This document shows, in pieces, positions 6,619 through 14,568 of a stretch of DNA of 64,000 nucleotides; the first letter of the stretch is position 1, and each line of letters opens with the position of its first letter. Under the pieces are notes generated by a model, which saw only the letters and a list, made by a program, of their open reading frames with translations, did no database searches and had not been told where the DNA came from. The stretch is taken from positions 21,813,879-21,877,878 of the forward strand of contig OZ038434.1 of the NCBI GenBank assembly GCA_964036275.1, in the 5' to 3' direction. This DNA is from Litoditis marina (Eukaryota > Nematoda > Chromadorea > Rhabditida > Rhabditidae). Made by a program: the position numbers and the translations under genes.

Positions 6619-7947
6619 CTACAGAATAGAATCAATGTGGGGGTTGCGATTAGAGTCAATGGATAGAATCGAATCGAATTCACCCAGAACAACCGCATAT
6701 ATTCCTCCTGCGGGAACCGGCTCCTTGAACTCAAGACGGACTGTTACGTTTCCTTGTTTGATGAGATCAAATAGATCTGGATCGTGAACTGTTGGACTAA
6801 GTTCTACAGAGTAGATGGCCCAACCATTTTTGAACTTTTTCATAGATATATCGTTATTCTCTCCGCTTCGTGAAAATCCTAAAGACTCCATAGTAGAAAG
6901 GTATGCCTGAGCGTAAATATCATTTTTGAAATCCAGATTCCAGGGACGGCCGGGGTAGGTAATACCAGAGATTTCTACGGCTAGATTGGATAAATTGAAG
7001 TGCTTGAAATTAAAGGGCGATTTTTTGTAATTACCATTGAATGCCTCAGAGCCAACAAGTGCGATTGTAACTCTTTTCGGACAATGTGTGGAAAAAGCTA
7101 CAAAATGAGGGGAGTCCATTCTTCCTTCGGCAATATAAACTGATCGCATTTGCACAGAATTCAAAGGATATTGAATAGGGTTTTGCATTAGAGATTTTTC
7201 AACAGAGTTCATGTATCCATCAGCAAGATCGTATTCGTTTAGAAGAACGAATGCATCTTCAATCCTAAATTTCGGGGTATTAGAACCGTCCAAATCTTCC
7301 AAGAGAAATTCAGACGAGTTTGTATAAACAGTTAAGCGAACGTCAAGGAAGTTGAGAAGAAGTTTGTTTTGGGAGGCCAAATCTAAAGGCAGTCTACATG
7401 CAACCTCACATGATTTTCCGTCTTCGGTCAATTTGGCTCGCGCTATGTGTCCTGCCTGGTGATGATCGTCATATTTTTCATCACTTGCATATCCCGCCAC
7501 ACTTAGCGTATTGTTTTTAACATCACGGCTCAAGGTAAGTTCGTTTTCGAGGAAATATCGATACGCGGTATTGACACTGCTTGATTCCACAATTTGAGAA
7601 TTTATATGAAGTACATACTGCTTCGCAATGGCCCCGGCAATACCTTGAATTGGAGCATGGATGGGGTTCTTCGCCCCGGTGGCATCCTTTGCTGGAATTT
7701 TTTTATCTTTCTGATCTGTGAGATTAAATTTCCACACGAGCCAGGAACGTTTCAGATTGATATACGATTTTGAGTTACTTGCCAGCTGGAATTCAAAGGG
7801 GCCGTTTGAATCAGGAGTGAGAGTATTTTTCAAATTAATTCTAGTCCATCTACTATTTTGAACTCCCACTTGGGAGCCCGGCATACTGTGAAGATCAAGC
7901 TCGGGTAGAATAGCTTGACTACTTTTGGGGTCAATTAGCTGGAGCAT
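6619..7947 (-). CDS. MCP: Major capsid protein, double jelly-roll type
   Basis: This 442-residue protein would form the hexon-like capsomers of the predicted virion. The family is recognised from the C-terminal jelly-roll block at residues 309-340 with KSPFNFKHFNLSNLAVEISG and YPGRPW, the segment RVTIALVGSEAFNG (292-304), and the N-terminal DPKSSQAI...LDLHSMPGSQ start common to Polinton capsid proteins. The final part (VTVRLEFKEPVPAGG, about 405-419) is the closing strand pair. The start codon overlaps the end of the upstream pX-like gene by 17 bases, so both are probably on one transcript. The frame is intact over the full length and the length is in the range of the family. Confidence 0.93.
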   Translation of the reverse strand: MLQLIDPKSSQAILPELDLHSMPGSQVGVQNSRWTRINLKNTLTPDSNGPFEFQLASNSKSYINLKRSWLVWKFNLTDQKDKKIPAKDATGAKNPIHAPIQGIAGAIAKQYVLHINSQIVESSSVNTAYRYFLENELTLSRDVKNNTLSVAGYASDEKYDDHHQAGHIARAKLTEDGKSCEVACRLPLDLASQNKLLLNFLDVRLTVYTNSSEFLLEDLDGSNTPKFRIEDAFVLLNEYDLADGYMNSVEKSLMQNPIQYPLNSVQMRSVYIAEGRMDSPHFVAFSTHCPKRVTIALVGSEAFNGNYKKSPFNFKHFNLSNLAVEISGITYPGRPWNLDFKNDIYAQAYLSTMESLGFSRSGENNDISMKKFKNGWAIYSVELSPTVHDPDLFDLIKQGNVTVRLEFKEPVPAGGIYAVVLGEFDSILSIDSNRNPHIDSIL

Positions 7948-8323
7948 TTAAGAGGTGCAACCGTTTCTTAGAAGAACTACGTTTAGAATGAAGTACTGCA
8001 ATGGGAGTTTTTCTCCGTTTTCCCAATCCGGTCAGATTTCTCACAGCTTGTCTCCCGTGCTTTTTCGTTGATTCTCCGAATTTTTCTCCCGAAATCACAT
8101 CTTTCACTATACTTTTTCCTGTGCTCAGAACTTCTCTACCAAGAGGTGACTTGAAAAAAGTGGGGAGCATTCCAAGAACTGTAGCTAAAATCCCTCCCAA
8201 ACCTCTTCCTCTCATACCTCCTCGTTGTCGTGGCATTCCGATAAATCGTCCATTCCCATTTTGATCACACTTTAGAAGGCTGTCCCAAGGGACTGAATTA
8301 ATATCTAATTGTATAAAAGGCAT
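7931..8323 (-). CDS. pX/pVI-like basic capsid-associated protein
   Basis: This is a 130-residue protein from the Met at 8323; the frame is open to a Met at 8374, but that start would overlap the divergent protease ATG (8353). It has a Gly/Arg-rich segment (RQRGGMRGRGLGG) then an amphipathic hydrophobic stretch (ILATVLGMLPTFF), a GK/LGREVLSTGKSIVKDVISG helix and a strongly basic C-terminus (KKHGRQ, GKRRK, SSSKKR). Proteins with this Gly-rich/basic layout directly upstream of the major capsid gene occur in many Polintons and adintoviruses and are likened to adenovirus core protein X or membrane-lytic pVI. The assignment rests on position and composition, not on a catalytic signature. Confidence 0.65.
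   Translation of the reverse strand: MPFIQLDINSVPWDSLLKCDQNGNGRFIGMPRQRGGMRGRGLGGILATVLGMLPTFFKSPLGREVLSTGKSIVKDVISGEKFGESTKKHGRQAVRNLTGLGKRRKTPIAVLHSKRSSSKKRLHLLNAPAN
8312..8319 (+). promoter_or_regulatory. Candidate TATA box for the protease gene
   Basis: TATAAAAG lies 34 bases before the protease ATG at 8353, close to the usual distance for a very short leader. It sits inside the first codons of the oppositely oriented pX-like gene. Confidence 0.4.
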
Positions 8324-8352
8324 TTGCGACCGCTCACTAGCAGGTACAAGTA

Positions 8353-8813
8353 ATGTATGGTACAGATCTAGCACTGATATTCAAGAAAGACAGACCCGCT
8401 TTACGCTTTTTTAGAGGCGTTTATGCGTGTGATAGGATTCCGAGATTTACAGCAAGAGAATTCTTCGTAGTGGTTAATACTGCTCCTCATGGGAGTGAAG
8501 GAATTCATTGGCAGTTGATATATGTAGAGGCACAACTTGCTACTTTTTCTGCTCTCTAAGCCAAAAACCGAGAAATGAAATCCGTGACTATGTGAACCAG
8601 TATTCGCGAGTAATTGTCAATAGGTGTAGACCTCAGAAAGGTGATGAAATCACATGTGGAGGGTATACTATTTTTGTGGCGTGCATGCTGGCGCGTAAAC
8701 ACTCTTTCAAGAACATATGCGGGCTTTTTGACGTGGTGAAAAAAGATGATGTTTTCATTCGAAATTTCATGGAGAAGGCGTTCAAATACAGGATTGATCC
8801 GATAATCATTTAA
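8353..8813 (+). pseudogene. PRO: Adenain-like (Ulp1-fold) cysteine protease, split by a frameshift
   Basis: The product would mature the capsid proteins by cleavage. The first frame (8353-8559) carries FRGVYACDRIP and NTAPHGSEGIHWQL, with the catalytic His at residue 52 (HW). The second frame (functional part about 8540-8813) carries the oxyanion Gln and nucleophilic Cys seven residues apart (RPQKGDEITCGGY). Both halves match adenovirus-protease-like enzymes of Polintons in order and spacing. The phase changes near 8535-8550, at or just before a T5 run (8544-8548), consistent with loss of one base. The gene is divergent from the pX-like gene and is followed after 29 bases by a zinc-finger ORF. 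As assembled, no complete enzyme is encoded. Confidence 0.85.
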
Positions 8814-8842
8814 TCATATGTATCCATAGCGAACGGTCGGTT

Positions 8843-9217
8843 ATGCATTCTCTCTGTTCTACTTATTGCACTCTCTGTGACAAATTCTTTTCCTCCAAAC
8901 AGAGAAGACTCTCTCACAACCACGTGAAACATCCTGGACTTGATGTTCCCTCTTTGAACCTTTCCTCTGAAGAATTTTTTGCCCGTTTCAAAAACGTTCC
9001 TTCATATCTTAAACGTATGCAGGCTGAATCCACTGAAACTGTCAACGATCCAATTATAAAATCAGAGAAAGATGTCGAAACTCAAACTGAAGCACCACCT
9101 ACAGTACCCAAGAAGAAGGAAAGAAAACAGCGCAGCCCTAATTCCTCTCCTGGAAAGAAGACTGAGCCTCCCACTGATTTTGATGTTAAGCTTGTCACTT
9201 ATGTTTATTACTGTTAA
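8843..9217 (+). CDS. C2H2 zinc-finger protein with basic, disordered tail
   Basis: This is a 124-residue protein. The N-terminus holds one classical zinc finger: C9-x2-C12-x12-H25-x4-H30, with the hydrophobic F15/F16 and L23 positions expected in the fold. The middle has an acidic/Ser segment (NLSSEEFFARF). The tail (residues 80-115) is rich in Lys, Pro, Glu and Ser (PKKKERKQRS). It starts 29 bases after the protease stop on the same strand and ends 14 bases before AATAAA at 9232. It may bind DNA or act as a regulator, but one finger does not fix the function. Confidence 0.7.
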   Translation: MHSLCSTYCTLCDKFFSSKQRRLSHNHVKHPGLDVPSLNLSSEEFFARFKNVPSYLKRMQAESTETVNDPIIKSEKDVETQTEAPPTVPKKKERKQRSPNSSPGKKTEPPTDFDVKLVTYVYYC

Positions 9218-9231
9218 TTGTAATACTACTC

Positions 9232-9237
9232 AATAAA
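9232..9237 (+). terminator. Polyadenylation signal AATAAA
   Basis: AATAAA 14 bases after the stop of the zinc-finger gene. Confidence 0.65.
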
Positions 9238-9419
9238 TCATATTATATCAATCCTTTTCTTTCTTATTTTAGACTTCTTCCTAGTTTCACAATAATTTGT
9301 GTCTTGCAATGCTGTGAAGACCCGTATAACTATCGATTTGCAAGTCAGGTCTCACATGAAAGAAAAAGCACAGTGCTGCACTTAAATATTACAAACTTCA
9401 ATTTCAACATCTAGTTTCC

Positions 9420-9699
9420 GAAGTGGAGAGGTCACAACAGGTGATCTCGTAGTGTACGGTTTTTTTTCGTCCATAAATATACACTTCATCCGATTAACGG
9501 AGTGAAAAGGCAGTTCGAACACTCATAAAAATCGCGCAGTGTACAGCTTCTTGAATGAAGTCTCAAGAGAAATGAGTAAATTGAGAAAGAACCAATGATG
9601 TGTATAATTTCTTTCAGGAATTACCCTAAAGTATGTGAAAAACTACTTGAAATTATATTAAAAAACGTACACTACGAGTTCACTTGTTGTGACCACTTC
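9420..9699. mobile_element. MITE-like element nested in the Polinton
   Basis: The segment begins GAAGTGG and ends CCACTTC, with inverted repeats of about 45 bases: GTCACAACA, GTGA and CTCGTAGTGTACG on the left (9432-9459) are mirrored at 9665-9693, with a four-base difference near the outer end and a T or A run inside. The direct repeat GTTTCC flanks it on both sides (9414-9419, 9700-9705), a candidate 6-bp target duplication. The interior of about 190 bp encodes nothing obvious, so it would be non-autonomous. Confidence 0.7.
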
Positions 9700-9915
9700 G
9701 TTTCCGAAAATGTTTATGTTGTAAATTAAAACTATCGAATTTGGAGAATTTTCATCACGCAATTCCGCGACATTCAATCATGATGGCGGGCTTATGACCA
9801 TGTTTTGTGAAGAGACTGCAAGACGGTTAGAGCGTTTTCGCGAAGCGAGAATCAGGAGAGCGCAGATAACCTAGATGGTAATAGAGATTTTCTGTGTACA
9901 TGCGTTGTTGCTAGC

Positions 9916-10000
9916 GCAGCAGAGAAAAAACCTGTTCCCACCAGAGAGGGCGCGCGGGTGAGAGCGTAAGGGAAAACGAGAGAGTGCAGGGATGCAATAG
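9916..10000 (+). repeat. GA/CGCG-rich dispersed repeat, copy 2
   Basis: Matches 2631-2713 in the same orientation, sharing AAAACCTGT, GCGCGCGGGTGAGAG and GGAAAACGAGAGAG. It lies about 95 bases beyond the 3' end of the polymerase gene. Confidence 0.7.
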
Positions 10001-10093
10001 CACATGGAAATAAGGCAGGTTATCAACTTTGAACTTCTCACAATTACACCATTTTCATAAATAAATATACAAACACAGTTTTTGAATACATAA

Positions 10094-10099
10094 TTTATT
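10094..10099 (-). terminator. Polyadenylation signal overlapping the polymerase stop codon
   Basis: The minus strand reads GAATAAATT, in which the TAA stop (10097-10095) lies inside AATAAA. Confidence 0.65.
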
Positions 10100-11699
10100 C
10101 AATAAATCCATAAGGCAATGTACAATAATCTGAGTTGTATCTGAGTTTATTCATCACGGGCTTCAAGGTCTTCTGTTGAGCCTTTGTAGATACTTGTCCG
10201 AGTTTCTTCACAATTTGCGGCCGAGCAGTAGTAATCCACATCGTTTCACCTTCTTGAATCAGCTTTTCCACTTGTCGGGACATCGTTTCGAAATTCACCT
10301 GGGCGGTTGCCTTGTAGTCAAGCGTAATACCTCTTGCCTTGACCACCTCGGGTTTTTCTCCATGGCTCAAACTTTCTATTCTGTATGAATATACTTTGGC
10401 ACCCGTACTGACAAACTTACTGATATAAAATCCTTCGGGAACCTCACTCTGCCATTTCCCAAGGTATGCACCTCGTAGATCATCTAGATTGTCTTTTCCC
10501 GGCTCCGATAACATCACCACGGAATCGGTATCACAGTAGAGTGCACGATCATCGAGTCTGTACAGCGCTTCCCATAGCATAAGTCGTCCCATGCAGGTGG
10601 TGATAGCAGCGATTGCACAGTTGGTAAACGGTTGTGGTTTTTGGAACACATCCTTGTCCTTGTACGACACCATAACTAAGCCTTCAACCTTTGTAACACC
10701 ACTTACCTCTATGGTCTCATCATTGAATACCTTTCCAAGTGATTCATCGGTAGCCATATCGTGAAACGTTGTCTGAATTTTTCCAGACTTCTCGGCAAAT
10801 TTCCCCCATGAAGAGTTTATTGCCAGCTTCGAGATCGTCCTCAGGGGCAAGTTCTTTTCCACCTTGGACTTGTCCATCAGAATTCCTTCTTTCTCGTGCA
10901 GGTCCGCTATCATCTGGTCCTTTTCTTCTTCCGACAGGTCAGACGTGGGCCATCCACTAGACTCCATCTTCACCTTTATGAAATCATTCAGAAAACTCTT
11001 GAATAAAGTTTTATCCCATTTTTCAGCAGGCCAGTGCCACACTTCATAAACCCGGAGAACCTCGTATCCGTGTTCCAGAGCTTTTTCGAGTTCGGCCTGA
11101 AAGAGAGTGACGTGTAGATAACGATCTTAAGGCAGAGTGTGGGTGCAGTCAACGTTTTTCTGCGCAATAGCGCATGAACGACAGAGAGGGAAGAGAAGTT
11201 TGTTCTCGTGACGCATCGGGACAATAGGGTGACGGAGACTAGTTGGCGGTAAGATATCGACCATGTAAAAACCTCTGTACGGCAACGGCAAAACGATGGG
11301 CGCGATTTCACTGGTAATAACAGTAGGTTGTCCCATCGGCATCGGAGTATTTGATAGAACATACGGGTACATACTGTTGACGTCCAAATGATCAATAGTT
11401 TGACCTTTCGATACACCAGGCTCGGCTTTCAATACGAAATTCGGTGTGCGGCCACCACAGAAACTGTCGCGCACAATCAGGCGTCGATGATGAAGAACTC
11501 CCTTGAAGAACTTTTTCATTTCGCGATTAGTCAACAGTTCAGTGTCGATTTCGTGTTCCCACACAATTTTGAGATTGTATCCTTTCTGCTGTATAATATC
11601 CAGCCGGGCCATTGTTTCCTCGCGGACATCTTTCATGCTTTTGTAGTAGAACGGGTGTTGCTGATTCTCCCGTGTGTGATGTATACATCCATGAATCAT
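10095..11699 (-). pseudogene. pPolB: Protein-primed DNA polymerase B, palm and C-terminal part, with in-frame stop
   Basis: Two open stretches (11699-11127 and on to 10095) are in the same reading frame, separated by a single TAA at 11127-11129. The upstream stretch carries motif A (DVNSMYP, D106 of that stretch). The downstream stretch carries motif B (KLAINSSWG, with K72 and N76 counted from the Met at 11042) and motif C (YCDTDS, D171 and D173), the metal-binding aspartates of the polymerase site. Residues on both sides of the stop still fit the family (a C-x-H motif before it, EL-x-KALE-x-GYEVL after it), so the stop is a nonsense mutation rather than a natural end. An intron is unlikely because no good 5' splice site precedes it. 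The C-terminus ends at the shared polyA signal. Confidence 0.9.
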
Positions 11700-12325
11700 A
11701 CATCCGAGAACCTCGTAAACTGTGTGGTGGCAGCATGGTATGCATCGACTTTGATCTTCTTGTTATTGTGGAGGAAGAAGTGCTCTCCACCGCGGAGAAT
11801 ATATTGGAGTTCAATACCATCTCGTTGCTCGACCCATTTGATATAGTTGATGGCAAGTTTTGACTGAACATCGTTCGAGTGATAACCATTTTCAGGGAGG
11901 ATTCCAACTTGTCCCGGCGTCATGTGCTTGTGTTTGATGAGGAAAAAGCTGAATGATGCAAACGTACATGAGTGTATGATAGGATTAAAACCAGTCATCT
12001 CCAAACTTGCTTTCATGTACCTTGCGAGTCCTTGATGGAGAAGGGCCACATCATTCTCACAATAGGCATGAAGTTCTTCATTGAAATTGAAAGGTGTGTT
12101 CTTGTTCTCCTCGTACCATTCAATGAACGTTTCGCGACTTCCTGGCTTCATGTGGTCAGGAGCGTACATGTCGATAGACGGTAGAGTTGGTAAGATTGTT
12201 CCATAATTATCTGGGTGATTGTAGAGATACGGGAAAGTTCCTTTCTTCATATCCTCGAATCCGAAAGCTTTCGGCAGACTGGAAAGGGCCATCGGCAAAA
12301 AGAGACACGAGTCCTTGAATTTCAA
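11696..12325 (-). pseudogene. pPolB: Protein-primed DNA polymerase B, middle part (exonuclease end and TPR region), frameshifted
   Basis: This 209-residue stretch continues the exonuclease domain: DSCLFLPMALSSLPKAF near the start and Exo III YCENDVALL at about residues 88-96. It then runs toward the palm with the KVDAYHAAT segment. It starts five bases below the end of the N-terminal frame and lies in a different phase from both neighbours. The upstream phase change is near a G-rich run at about 12337-12350 (one base extra). The downstream change is at about 11728-11745 in a CACCACACAG stretch (one base missing), after which a segment ending GCMIHGC is read in the next frame. Both sides of each break retain family-like sequence. 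Confidence 0.88.
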
Positions 12326-12329
12326 CCTA

Positions 12330-13580
12330 TTATGCTTGTCCCCCTTTTCCCCGATTGATTTTCATCTGGAAGATTTTGAGACCGTTCTTGACAATCTTTG
12401 GAATGATCTTCCGCCGAAGAATAGGACGTAGCAAGAAGTGTAGATCAAATCTTGACGCGTTGTGGGCAACAACAATGGCATCATCAAGTGAAGAGTCAAA
12501 CAGTAGAAAATGTATGAACTTGTTCACGACTGCATCCCTCTCATCGTGGGGTCCATCCTGCTTGAAGAATCCCTTTCTACACGGCCCGCAATTGTCACAT
12601 GGCTCTGCGATTGGACGCGTGAAGCAGTCATGACACATAATGGAGTAGCAAACATAATTTGCCCATTGTGTATCATAAGAATCGGTGTCCGTTGAATCCT
12701 CCAGTAGAACAGTTTCGAAATCATAGCATACAATTTTGAATTTCGATTGCTTCTCCATTTTCTTCTGGACATCTTTTTCAGTGGGGGGAATCCAGCAGCA
12801 ATTGTGTGTCAGAGGATTCACGTGACTACAACAATTCGAACAATATACATTATTGGTACAAATGTGAGGTTCACGTAGGTTTTCAGGAAGATAAAACGCG
12901 TTACATCCTTCTTCCGGACATCTCTTGAACCGGTCGCAGGTTGATCTTCCCGCACGGCCATTCAAGGTCTTTTTATGCGCGTCAAAACATTCCTGCAGAT
13001 AGAAAGTAACGTGGCAGCCAGGACAATTGAGCGGTTGAATAGGCGTACCAGAACATCTCTTGCGGCGACAATGAATACACATGTTCTTACACCGATGTTG
13101 ATGTACTTTTGCATACGGCTTGTAGCAGTCTTTGCACAACGTTTTTCCAATAGTAGTCCTATTCGGAGTGAATACGTCGAAGTTGCCGTTGAAACAGGCG
13201 ATGAACATTTTTTTGGGGGCAGTAGTATTACTTTCCCATTTCAATGAGTAGACTTTGGCAGGAGGAACACGATGATAGAGTTGAATATGGTAGCGAGACA
13301 TTTTTGCAGCAATTTTTTCGAGATCATCCAGCGCAAAGACGGGTTTATCGGCCGGGATTTCACATCTTTCAAGCAGTTCGAGAGCAGTCGTTTTCCATGT
13401 TGCAGGACGTTTTCTCAAATAAAATTGCTTCTGACGTATTCTCTCCGCATCAACTGGATCAGTGGAAAACTTCGAATCGGATAATAATTTCGAAAGTGTG
13501 ACGGCAAAGGGAAGAGATAGTCGAGTAGCAGAAGGAACAACAGCTTTAAGTTTCAATTCACAGTCAAAAAGGGACGACAT
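12330..13580 (-). pseudogene. pPolB: Protein-primed DNA polymerase B, N-terminal part with zinc motifs and exonuclease
   Basis: This 416-residue stretch begins the replicative polymerase of the element. Residues 149-262 hold many Cys/His pairs (CKDC, CIHC, CPGC, CSNCC), likely zinc ribbons as in other Polinton polymerases. The 3'-5' exonuclease begins with Exo I YDFET (D287, E289) and Exo II AHNASRFD (N374, D379). The frame then stops after a G/A-rich stretch at about 12335-12350, where one extra base would explain the shift. The ATG at 13580 is preceded by the right bidirectional promoter, with its conserved block 68 bases upstream. As a whole the polymerase spans about 1,160 codons on the minus strand, a normal size for the class. 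Confidence 0.92.
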
Positions 13581-13856
13581 GTTGATGTGAACGTAGGTGT
13601 GCTGAATGACGATTTACGTATTTCTGGCCTGGTACTTGTTGAATTAACCAATCACAGGCCTTGGCCACGCCCCTTTTGAGCCGACGTATGCCTATCATTT
13701 TCGTAATTGCAGGACTGGTCAATTGAAGGTCACCCCGTAAGCGGCTACATAGCTTGGTATTTTCGTAATTAACGAACCTGTCAGTACAAGGTCACTCTCG
13801 AAATTACGAACACATATTTCGAAAACTGAAAAATTTCGCAATAATCATTCAAACAT
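13581..13856. promoter_or_regulatory. Right bidirectional promoter region, related to 1896-2170
   Basis: This 276-bp region separates the polymerase ATG (13580, minus) from the acidic-protein ATG (13857, plus). The block at 13648-13676 (CCAATCAC, CCTTGG, CACGCCCCTTT) is 26/29 identical to 1963-1991. Later it shares GACTGGT, GGCTACAT and ATTTTCGTAATTAA with the left promoter in the same order. Several TTTCG(A/T)AATT words recur here. Confidence 0.75.
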
Positions 13857-14225
13857 ATGGAGTGGCAGCCCGCGGTCGCATATTCTGCTGTGCAAGATTT
13901 CATGGAAATCTCAGAAGAACCCATCAATTTCGAAACTGATGTCTTAGAATGGCAACCGCCTGTGGTGTACCCTCCGGTTGGAGATCTACCTTTTGACTTT
14001 TCGGACCTAGTTCCAGAGTTTTTCATGGAACCTATTAATTTCGTGGATGTGCATCGGGAAGTAATGTCAGTTGTGGATGATGATGAAGAAGGATGGAGTT
14101 CCGATTCGAGTTTCGATGAAAATGATCTATTTATACATGAATACGATAATTCTCTAAATGAATACAATTATTCTTTAGATGTGAGTGATAGTGATTCGGA
14201 ATGTGAGATAGATTATCCTCAATAA
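13857..14225 (+). CDS. Acidic protein with internal duplication
   Basis: This is a 122-residue protein of unknown function, divergent from the DNA polymerase gene. The N-terminal half is a duplicated unit: EWQPAVAY...EPINF (residues 2-25) and EWQPPVVYPPV...EPINF (31-62). The C-terminal half is very acidic (VVDDDEEGWSSDSSFDEND, 72-90; SDSDSECEID, 110-119) with no basic residue after R67. This composition suits a transactivator-like or DNA-mimic protein, which is speculation. The stop codon lies inside AATAAA. Its promoter is related to that of the small Cys-pair protein at the left end. Confidence 0.65.
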   Translation: MEWQPAVAYSAVQDFMEISEEPINFETDVLEWQPPVVYPPVGDLPFDFSDLVPEFFMEPINFVDVHREVMSVVDDDEEGWSSDSSFDENDLFIHEYDNSLNEYNYSLDVSDSDSECEIDYPQ

Positions 14226-14226
14226 A
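14221..14226 (+). terminator. Polyadenylation signal overlapping the acidic-protein stop
   Basis: AATAAA at 14221-14226 contains the TAA stop (14223-14225) of the 13857 gene. Confidence 0.65.
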
Positions 14227-14568
14227 TATTCTTACACAAAGATGTTTTCATTTCTAAAATTCCTCAAACAAGGTAATGAAATTTCGAGTTTTTGATGCCG
14301 GTCATCCTTACACGATTAATGAGGCGCGAACTCTCAAGGTCTTTCGTTTATTCCCACGGTCTGTCCTATTTTTGGAAGTGACGCAATCCAATTCTGGTCA
14401 TCTATTATTCTCTCTCTCTCTGCAACGTTTTTTGATGTGTTGTTCTTACCAAACGAGTTTTTGTGCGACTTTAGTGTAGATTTTATAATGTCTCGTAGGG
14501 TGACGTGGAACACGTGTGAAACGTGAATACTGTCTTACTTGCGTGAATTTTGGTTGTATATATTATTT
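14226..14568. other. 343-bp subterminal region without a convincing gene
   Basis: It holds a 67-codon open frame at 14276-14479 with no recognisable features, a CT-rich run near 14409-14420 and AT-rich sequence leading into the TIR. I do not support a gene here. Confidence 0.5.

Larger units (their letters stand above)
9218..10094. other. 877-bp non-coding region with nested MITE-like element
   Basis: No credible ORF is seen. It contains the polyA signal of the zinc-finger gene (9232), a 280-bp MITE-like insertion (9420-9699) with 6-bp flanking repeats, a GA/CGCG-rich repeat (9916-10000) shared with 2631-2713, and the minus-strand polyA signal of the polymerase gene (10094). The stretch 9713-9915 shows nothing further that I recognise. 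Confidence 0.7.

Noticed and set aside
8523..8559. Intron explaining the protease frame change
   Set aside because: The only GT...AG segment that fits is 37 bases, too short, and its removal would give the wrong phase.
11052..11145. Intron at the polymerase stop codon
   Set aside because: The acceptor CTCTTTCAG is good and a 57-base intron would keep phase, but the donor is poor and residues typical of the family would be removed, so a nonsense mutation is more likely.
10769..11846. Plus-strand ORFs opposite the polymerase
   Set aside because: Antisense shadows of a clearly recognised polymerase with motifs A, B and C on the minus strand.
600..14000. Repeated TTTCGAAA words as a regulatory motif
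   Set aside because: They are frequent in coding as well as non-coding parts and can arise from TTC-GAA codon pairs in AT-rich DNA; no consistent position relative to starts was seen outside the two promoters.
14276..14479. 67-codon plus-strand ORF
   Set aside because: No recognisable features, no polyA signal directly after it, and composition like the surrounding non-coding DNA.
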